NCBI GenBank assembly: GCA_016213125.1
Contig: JACRBR010000275.1
Coordinates: 1-26,902, forward strand
From: Chloroflexota bacterium
GTDB taxonomy: Bacteria > Chloroflexota > Dehalococcoidia > DSTF01 > JACRBR01
DNA length: 26,902 nt
Direction: 5' to 3'
Below are positions 22,438-26,902 of this stretch, piece after piece. Each line of letters begins with the position of its first letter. The stretch's first letter is position 1. The position numbers and the translations under genes are program-made. Under the pieces are notes generated by a model. That model did not search any database. It saw only the letters and a program-made list of their open reading frames with translations, and was not told the DNA's origin.

Positions 22438-23613
22438 GTGGCGTTCGCCCAACCGATCGATGGCAGAGCAAAAGTCGCCTCCGGCGAGACGACTGCGGTC
22501 GCGCGGCCAATCGTGTCAATCGTCATGCCCTGCCTGAATGAGGAACAGACGGTCGAGACGTGCGTCAAGAAGGCGGTGGGGTGGCTCCAGCGCTCCGGCA
22601 CGGTCGGCGAGGTGCTCGTTGTTGACAACGGCTCGAACGATCGCTCGGTCGAGCTTGCCACGAGCGCCGGCGCTCGGGTCGTGCACGAGTCCCGCCGCGG
22701 GTACGGAGTTGCCCTGCGGCGTGGCTTCGCCGAGGCTCGCGGCGAATGGCTGGTGATGGGGGACTGCGACGATACGTACGAATTCGGCGACCTCGACGAC
22801 CTGATGCGGCCACTGGACCAAGGCTACGACCTGTCGGTCGGTAACAGGTTCGCGGGCGGGATCGCGCCCGGCGCCATGACGTGGAGCCACCGTTACATCG
22901 GCACGCCTGTGATCTCGCTCATGCTCAAGATGTTCACGGGTTTGAAGGTTGGCGACAGCCAGTGCGGGCTGCGCGCGTTCACGCGCGAGGCGCTCGATCG
23001 GCTCGACCTGAAGACGGATGGCATGGAGCTGGCTTCGGAGATGATCCTGAAGGCCGCGCGGCGCGGACTGAAGGTCGCCGATGTGCCCGTGCCGTACGGC
23101 GAGCGGCTCGGCGAAGCTAAGCTGAACACCGTACGCGACGGCTGGCGTCACTTGCGCTTCCTGCTGCTGGCCAGCCCCAACTATCTGTTCACGATTCCGG
23201 GCCTGGTGTTGACGCTTCTGGGTGTTGGAACGTTGGCCGCGGCGCTGCCGAATGAGAGCATCGAGTTCGGTGAATGGGACTGGCAGCCGGTGTTTGCCGG
23301 TGGCATCTTCGTCGTCGTCGGGATCAACGCGCTCCTCCTTGGCTTCGCGTCGAGGTTGTACACCACCGCCCGCGGTATCACGAATGAAGACCGTACTGTG
23401 CGGTTCTACAACCGCTACCTGGGGTTTGAAGCGTTCGTGGGTATCGGCGCGGTATTGGCTCTCGCCGGCGTCGCACTTGATATCCTGCTCGCCTTTTACG
23501 AGCCGGAAGGCTTGAGCACGCTCGGTTTGATGGGCGTCGCGCAGACGCTCATCATCGCGGGCGCCAACGTGCTGTTGGTCGGCTCGATGGCCAGCCTCCT
23601 CGAGGGCGAGTGA
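22438..23613 (+). CDS. GT2 glycosyltransferase with membrane C-terminus (DPM/polyprenyl-phosphate type)
   Basis: A 391-residue enzyme. The N-terminal GT-A domain (about 22-240) opens with V-S-I-V-M-P-C-L-N-E-E and has V-V-D-N-G-S-N-D-R-S. The metal-binding D109-C-D111-D-T-Y and the S-V-G-N-R-F motif are the usual DPM/DPG-like elements. About four membrane segments follow (about 245-385). Enzymes of this type transfer a hexose from a nucleotide sugar to polyprenyl phosphate on the cytoplasmic face. The start is GTG 22438; AAGGA lies about 11 bases upstream. It is the first gene of an operon: the next gene begins within its stop codon (GTGA). A lipid-linked sugar made here would be a natural donor for the GT-C-like protein at 18736-21459, but this link is inferred. 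Confidence 0.9.
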   Translation: MAFAQPIDGRAKVASGETTAVARPIVSIVMPCLNEEQTVETCVKKAVGWLQRSGTVGEVLVVDNGSNDRSVELATSAGARVVHESRRGYGVALRRGFAEARGEWLVMGDCDDTYEFGDLDDLMRPLDQGYDLSVGNRFAGGIAPGAMTWSHRYIGTPVISLMLKMFTGLKVGDSQCGLRAFTREALDRLDLKTDGMELASEMILKAARRGLKVADVPVPYGERLGEAKLNTVRDGWRHLRFLLLASPNYLFTIPGLVLTLLGVGTLAAALPNESIEFGEWDWQPVFAGGIFVVVGINALLLGFASRLYTTARGITNEDRTVRFYNRYLGFEAFVGIGAVLALAGVALDILLAFYEPEGLSTLGLMGVAQTLIIAGANVLLVGSMASLLEGE

Positions 23614-24833
23614 GCTTGTTCTCCCTAGTTCGCATTCTGCGCGCCGTGAGCGCGTTCGCTCTTCTCTGGCCGCTGGCCCTGTACCCCGCGGCGCTCTGGG
23701 TATTCAGCAGGATGCGGCCACGGAACGGCGGTCGACCAGTCTCAGACTCAGGAGCACTCCCGTCGATCACCGTCATTGTTCCGACGTACAACGAGATCTC
23801 AAACATCCGTGCGCGGCTCGAAAACATCTCCGCCTGCTGTTATCCGAAGGAATTGCTCCATGTACTCGTGGTTGATTCCGCCTCCGGCGACGGAACCGCT
23901 GACATCGCGGATGCCTATGCCGTGGCAGCGCCGGACCTTCAGCTACGCGTGCTGCGGGAAGGCAAGCGGGGCGGTAAGGCGAAGGCCACGAACCTTGCAC
24001 TTGAGCACTGCATGACCGATCTCGTATTGGTGACCGATGCGCCCACGCGATTCGATCCCCTGGCGCTCGAGGCAATTGCCCGCTCGTTTCAGGATCCGGA
24101 CGTGGGCGCCGCGACGGGGCGTTTCGTGATCTTCGAGCAGCGAACGGCAACGCAACGAGAAGAAGGGCTGTTCTGGCACATTCGCAATCTATTGCGCAAC
24201 CTGGAGGCCGATGTCGACAGTACGCCCTTCTTGTCCGGCGAGTTCTGTTGCTTCCGACGAGAACTCATCCGGGCGATCGACACAGATTCCATTGCGGATG
24301 ACATGAACGCGGCGCTGCAGGTGCGTCGCCAGGGATTTCGCGCCATCGTCGAGCCCACTGCGCTGTTTACCGAGCCACGATCGGAGGAAGTGCGCGATCT
24401 GTTGGTGCGGAAGGTGTCCCGTGCGGCCGGGGGTGTCCAGGAGTTGCTTCGCCACCGCGACATGATGTTCCAGCCACGTTACGGTCTTTTCGGCATGTTC
24501 ATTCTGCCGTCCGATCTGCTGTACTACGTCCCCGTGCGGATACCGGCTCTCGTAGTCCTGGCGAGCGGTCTCATTCCCTTGTTCCGCCGGCACAAGTGGC
24601 CCCTGGCTGCGGGTGCATTGGCGGCGCTTGCCGTCGCGCCCTTGCGCCGGCGGCTGATGGACGCGGTCTACGTGGCGCTACTCAACGAGTGGCTCTTCGT
24701 GCGTGGATGGCAGACCGTCCTCGCGAAACGGACGGAAGTATTGTGGGAGCAAGAGAAACGAAACGTCGTACCCGCTGCGGGTTGGAGGGGCGGCGAGGCG
24801 TCGACCAGCAGGAACGCAGGAGTTCGCAAGTGA
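23610..24833 (+). CDS. Membrane GT2 glycosyltransferase (CESA/processive-like)
   Basis: A 407-residue enzyme. A first membrane segment (about 8-34) is followed by a GT2 domain with I-T-V-I-V-P-T-Y-N-E, V-V-D-S-A-S-G-D-G-T, V-T-D-A-P-T-R-F, S-G-E-F-C-C-F and I-A-D-D-M-N motifs and the K-V-S-R-A-A-G-G-V-Q segment that corresponds to the QxxRW region. One or two membrane segments follow at about 290-345. Where most relatives have D-A-N-T this one has D-A-P-T. The GTG start at 23610 overlaps the previous gene by four bases and is followed by a GTGA overlap with the methyltransferase, so the gene is tightly operonic. The substrate and linkage are unknown; a cell-surface polysaccharide is likely. 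Confidence 0.9.
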   Translation: MSLFSLVRILRAVSAFALLWPLALYPAALWVFSRMRPRNGGRPVSDSGALPSITVIVPTYNEISNIRARLENISACCYPKELLHVLVVDSASGDGTADIADAYAVAAPDLQLRVLREGKRGGKAKATNLALEHCMTDLVLVTDAPTRFDPLALEAIARSFQDPDVGAATGRFVIFEQRTATQREEGLFWHIRNLLRNLEADVDSTPFLSGEFCCFRRELIRAIDTDSIADDMNAALQVRRQGFRAIVEPTALFTEPRSEEVRDLLVRKVSRAAGGVQELLRHRDMMFQPRYGLFGMFILPSDLLYYVPVRIPALVVLASGLIPLFRRHKWPLAAGALAALAVAPLRRRLMDAVYVALLNEWLFVRGWQTVLAKRTEVLWEQEKRNVVPAAGWRGGEASTSRNAGVRK

Positions 24834-25666
24834 GACCCTTCCCGTCGACCCGGCCGGGTATGGATTCGCCGCGGGAGGATCGAGCCCGCTGGTTCTTGAC
24901 CCGATACCTCGAGGAGGCGCCAATAGCGGTTGCGCTGTTTCGTGCGTCGGAAGCGCTCGCGTTTTCGGGGGTTGATATGCCACGGCCAATTCTGGACATC
25001 GGCTGCGCGTTTGGTGAGTTCGGGCGGCTGTTCTTTGAAGGAGGGGCGGCACCGGACGTGGGGCTCGATATCGACAGGAGTGAACTCCTGCGGGAGCGTT
25101 CCGCGCCAGGGTACGGGTCCGTTGCGCAGTGCGACGCGCGCTCTCTACCGTTCAAAGACGGTGCGTTCGGGACTGTGATGTCGGTCAGCACTCTTGAGCA
25201 CGTCCCCGATGTTGCGCCGGCGTTTCCAGAGATCGCGCGCGTCGTCCGGCCAGGTGGCGTTTTGGCAATGAGCGTACCCATCGAGGGCCTCAATGAGAAT
25301 CTGATGGGATACGGCCTCCTGCGCGCTGCAAACCTCGGATTGGCGAAGCGATACGCGGACGTGGTGCATCGTTCGCTCACGCACGTGAACATCTGGAAGG
25401 CGGAGAGGTGGGCCTCCCTCGTGCGGGAGGCTGGCTTTGATATCCAGCGTATGGAGCCAATCCTTTCGCCAGCGGCGACCCGAGCGTTTGAAGCACTACT
25501 TCCAGCCGCTTACGCGAACAGGTTCTTCCGGCAGCTCACGGGCCGCCGGCCACCGCACCCTCGCCCCTTCGTCCTGGCGATGGAGCGGGCTCTCAGGTCG
25601 CTCGTGTTGAATGACTCACCGAGAGGAAGCAATCTGTTCCTTGTTGCGCGCAGACCTGAGAGATAG
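24830..25666 (+). CDS. Class I SAM-dependent methyltransferase of the glycan operon
   Basis: A 278-residue methyltransferase. SAM motif I is I54-L-D-I-G-C-A-F-G-E-F-G, followed by V-G-L-D-I-D and the D-A-R-S-L-P-F and V-M-S-V-S-T-L-E-H-V-P-D motifs of the Methyltransf_11 family. A C-terminal helical portion (about 180-260) is Arg-rich and probably forms the acceptor site. GTG 24830 overlaps the stop of the GT2 gene (GTGA) and has AGGAG at 24818-24822, seven bases upstream. The in-frame ATG at residue 11 is a weaker alternative. Its position between a GT2 and a UPF0104-type membrane protein suggests it methylates a glycan or lipid-linked intermediate. Confidence 0.87.
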   Translation: MRPFPSTRPGMDSPREDRARWFLTRYLEEAPIAVALFRASEALAFSGVDMPRPILDIGCAFGEFGRLFFEGGAAPDVGLDIDRSELLRERSAPGYGSVAQCDARSLPFKDGAFGTVMSVSTLEHVPDVAPAFPEIARVVRPGGVLAMSVPIEGLNENLMGYGLLRAANLGLAKRYADVVHRSLTHVNIWKAERWASLVREAGFDIQRMEPILSPAATRAFEALLPAAYANRFFRQLTGRRPPHPRPFVLAMERALRSLVLNDSPRGSNLFLVARRPER

Positions 25667-25671
25667 GCGCC

Positions 25672-26649
25672 ATGGTTGCGCGGCTGCGGCTACTGCAGGT
25701 CCCAATCGTGCTGGCGATCTTCGCCCTGTTCGTGTGGCGGCTGGACGTCGGCAGCGTAGGCGACGCGCTGCAGGAGCTCGAACCATGGCAGATCATCGTG
25801 GTAATCGCGCTGAATCTGCCCGTCGCCGCCCTGTATGCGACGCGGTCGCACCTAGTGCTTCTGCGGCTAGGCCACCGCATTCGGCCTTCACTGCTGGCGC
25901 CGGTGGCAGTGCTGGGGAACGTGGCCGGATCGTTTACGCCCGCGTCTGCCGGTGAATTCCTTCGAGCTGAGGCTCTTGGTTCCCATGCGGGCGTGAGTCT
26001 GAAGGACTCGGCAGCCCTCGTGCTCTTCGAACGCGTAACGTCGCTGTACCTGATGGCGCTCGGGGCCGTCGCGACGTTTTCGTTCCTTGCGTTTCCTGCT
26101 GGCGTAGCTTCGCTGATCGGGGGAGCCTGCGTGGTTGGACTCGTCCTTCCTCTTGTGGTGGGGCGGTTGTTGGATCGGATGCCAGAGAACGTCAGTTCCG
26201 ATGGGGCATTAGCGTCTGTCGCGCAACGACGCCTCGCCGGGCTCTCAGAGCGCCTGCGCCTTATTCTTACAAGTCCCGGCTTGATCTGCTTGTGGTATGC
26301 GCAGACGGTTGCGATCTTCGCGCTGAACACGTTGCAGTTCTGGCTTCTGGTGCGAGCGGTCAGTGGCGACATCACGTTTGCCGAGGCATGGATCGCGTTC
26401 AGCCTGCCGACGCTCATTGGGGTTGCTTCGTTGATCCCGCTCGGGCTCGGCGCGTTCGATGGATCAATGGCGGCCGTGTTTGACCGGCTGGGAACGACGC
26501 TGGAACAGGGCACCGTCGTTGCGGTCGTTGTCCGCGCGGCCATCAGTCTGCCGATGCTGGCGCTGGCGCTGGCGTCGTATCTCTACCTGGTGCGGCGGCT
26601 GCCGCGCCCGCAGGCGGAGCTTCCATCCGTCGGTCCGGTGCCGGAGTAG
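25672..26649 (+). CDS. LPG-synthase-TM/UPF0104-family membrane protein (flippase-like)
   Basis: A 325-residue polytopic protein with about eight membrane segments of the UPF0104/lysylphosphatidylglycerol-synthase-TM type. It has the family features A-G-S-F-T-P-A-S-A-G-E (about 85-95), the E-R loop (F-E-R-V-T-S) and the S-L-I-P-L-G-L-G-A-F-D-G motif (about 255-266). No cytoplasmic aminoacyl-transferase domain is attached, so it is not an MprF. Related membrane domains act as lipid or glycolipid flippases. ATG 25672 lies five bases after the methyltransferase stop, so the gene is the last member of the operon. Its end is six bases from the convergent small gene. Three copies of the hexamer CTGGCG lie near 26557-26574. 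Confidence 0.85.
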   Translation: MVARLRLLQVPIVLAIFALFVWRLDVGSVGDALQELEPWQIIVVIALNLPVAALYATRSHLVLLRLGHRIRPSLLAPVAVLGNVAGSFTPASAGEFLRAEALGSHAGVSLKDSAALVLFERVTSLYLMALGAVATFSFLAFPAGVASLIGGACVVGLVLPLVVGRLLDRMPENVSSDGALASVAQRRLAGLSERLRLILTSPGLICLWYAQTVAIFALNTLQFWLLVRAVSGDITFAEAWIAFSLPTLIGVASLIPLGLGAFDGSMAAVFDRLGTTLEQGTVVAVVVRAAISLPMLALALASYLYLVRRLPRPQAELPSVGPVPE

Positions 26650-26655
26650 CCGCTG

Positions 26656-26886
26656 TTACGACGCCGCGGTCTGGTGTGTGGCGAGACCCAACCGCTCGAA
26701 GCGCGCGAGGATCGCTTGTGGCTGCCGCTCCAGCTCCGCGGCGATGTGGACGGCCGTTCTGCCCGACGCGTGCAGTTCGATGACGCGCTGGTCCTCGGCG
26801 TCCGACCCCGGGTCATATGCTCGCGGATGGCGTGTCCGAACCTCGAGCTGGTATTCACTGAAACGCCGGGGGGCTGTGGTCGCCAA
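26656..26886 (-). CDS. Small HTH/SANT-like protein, start uncertain at right edge
   Basis: A 76-residue reading counted from a TTG at 26886; the frame stays open to the window edge, so the true start may lie outside. Residues 30-68 (D-A-E-D-Q-R-V-I-E-L-H, A-V-H-I-A-A-E-L-E, Q-A-I-L-A-R-F-E-R-L-G-L) form a three-helix unit like the small SANT/HTH repeats found at the ends of helicases and in stand-alone proteins. It is convergent with the flippase-like gene. No Shine-Dalgarno is seen for the TTG. DNA binding is inferred only from the fold. Confidence 0.5.
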   Translation of the reverse strand: MATTAPRRFSEYQLEVRTRHPRAYDPGSDAEDQRVIELHASGRTAVHIAAELERQPQAILARFERLGLATHQTAAS

Positions 26887-26902
26887 GCGGAGGTGATCAG
26901 GC

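Noticed and set aside
26557..26574. Triple CTGGCG repeat
   Set aside because: It encodes Leu-Ala repeats in a membrane helix of the flippase-like protein and is a coding coincidence.
25672..26649. MprF-type lysyl-phosphatidylglycerol synthase
   Set aside because: Only the membrane part is present; there is no aminoacyl-transfer domain, so no lipid-lysylation function is claimed.
1..26902. CRISPR arrays, tRNA, rRNA, insertion sequences, attachment sites or replication origins
   Set aside because: I saw no repeat-spacer pattern, tRNA-like fold, transposase or integrase gene, or DnaA-box cluster.

Overview
The window is GC-rich, densely packed bacterial chromosome. It holds 21 protein-coding genes, one running off each end of the window, and no tRNA, rRNA, CRISPR array, transposase or integrase that I can see. 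The gene content (a class III-type PHA synthase without an adjacent full-length PhaE, a DUF4012 protein next to an LPETG-anchored wall protein, a cytosolic sulfatase, a P450/3Fe-4S ferredoxin pair, a 7TM-HD phosphodiesterase, many GTG starts and several probable leaderless genes) suggests a monoderm such as a Chloroflexota (Dehalococcoidia-like) or a deep actinobacterial relative. This placement is an inference from gene content, not a phylogenetic result.

Left part (1-3033). A minus-strand operon encodes a ferritin-like diiron protein, a 2[4Fe-4S] ferredoxin and a second ferritin-like protein that runs off the left edge. It is divergent from a MarR-family regulator. The intergenic region carries a good sigma-70-like promoter with an imperfect dyad in its spacer. 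A GyrI-like ligand-binding protein follows; it lies 30 bp downstream of the next group on the same strand.

PHA region (3064-11524). On the minus strand, a cytosolic arylsulfatase is followed by phaC, a GNAT acetyltransferase translationally coupled to phaC (ATGA), and the GyrI-like gene. On the plus strand there is an LPETG Ig-like wall protein overlapping a DUF4012 membrane protein. Next comes a second PHA locus: a PadR-family repressor followed by a short PhaE-like protein with a histone-like basic tail, divergent from a phasin-like gene. A perfect 19-bp palindrome sits on the phasin promoter. Together these look like a PhaQ-type circuit for polymer-responsive control of granule proteins.

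Middle part (11668-18614). There is a secreted parallel beta-helix protein of lower GC, a P450/ferredoxin operon with two inverted repeats upstream, a small membrane protein, a PgpH-type 7TM-HD cyclic-dinucleotide phosphodiesterase and a convergent TPR-like protein.

Right part (18736-26902). This is a glycan/lipid-glycosylation cluster. A large GT-C-like membrane protein and a methyltransferase lie on the minus strand. A tightly coupled plus-strand operon follows: DPM-like GT2, CESA-like GT2, methyltransferase and a UPF0104/LPG-synthase-TM-like membrane protein. A small HTH-like protein is cut by the right edge. No stretch longer than 300 bases lacks a gene.
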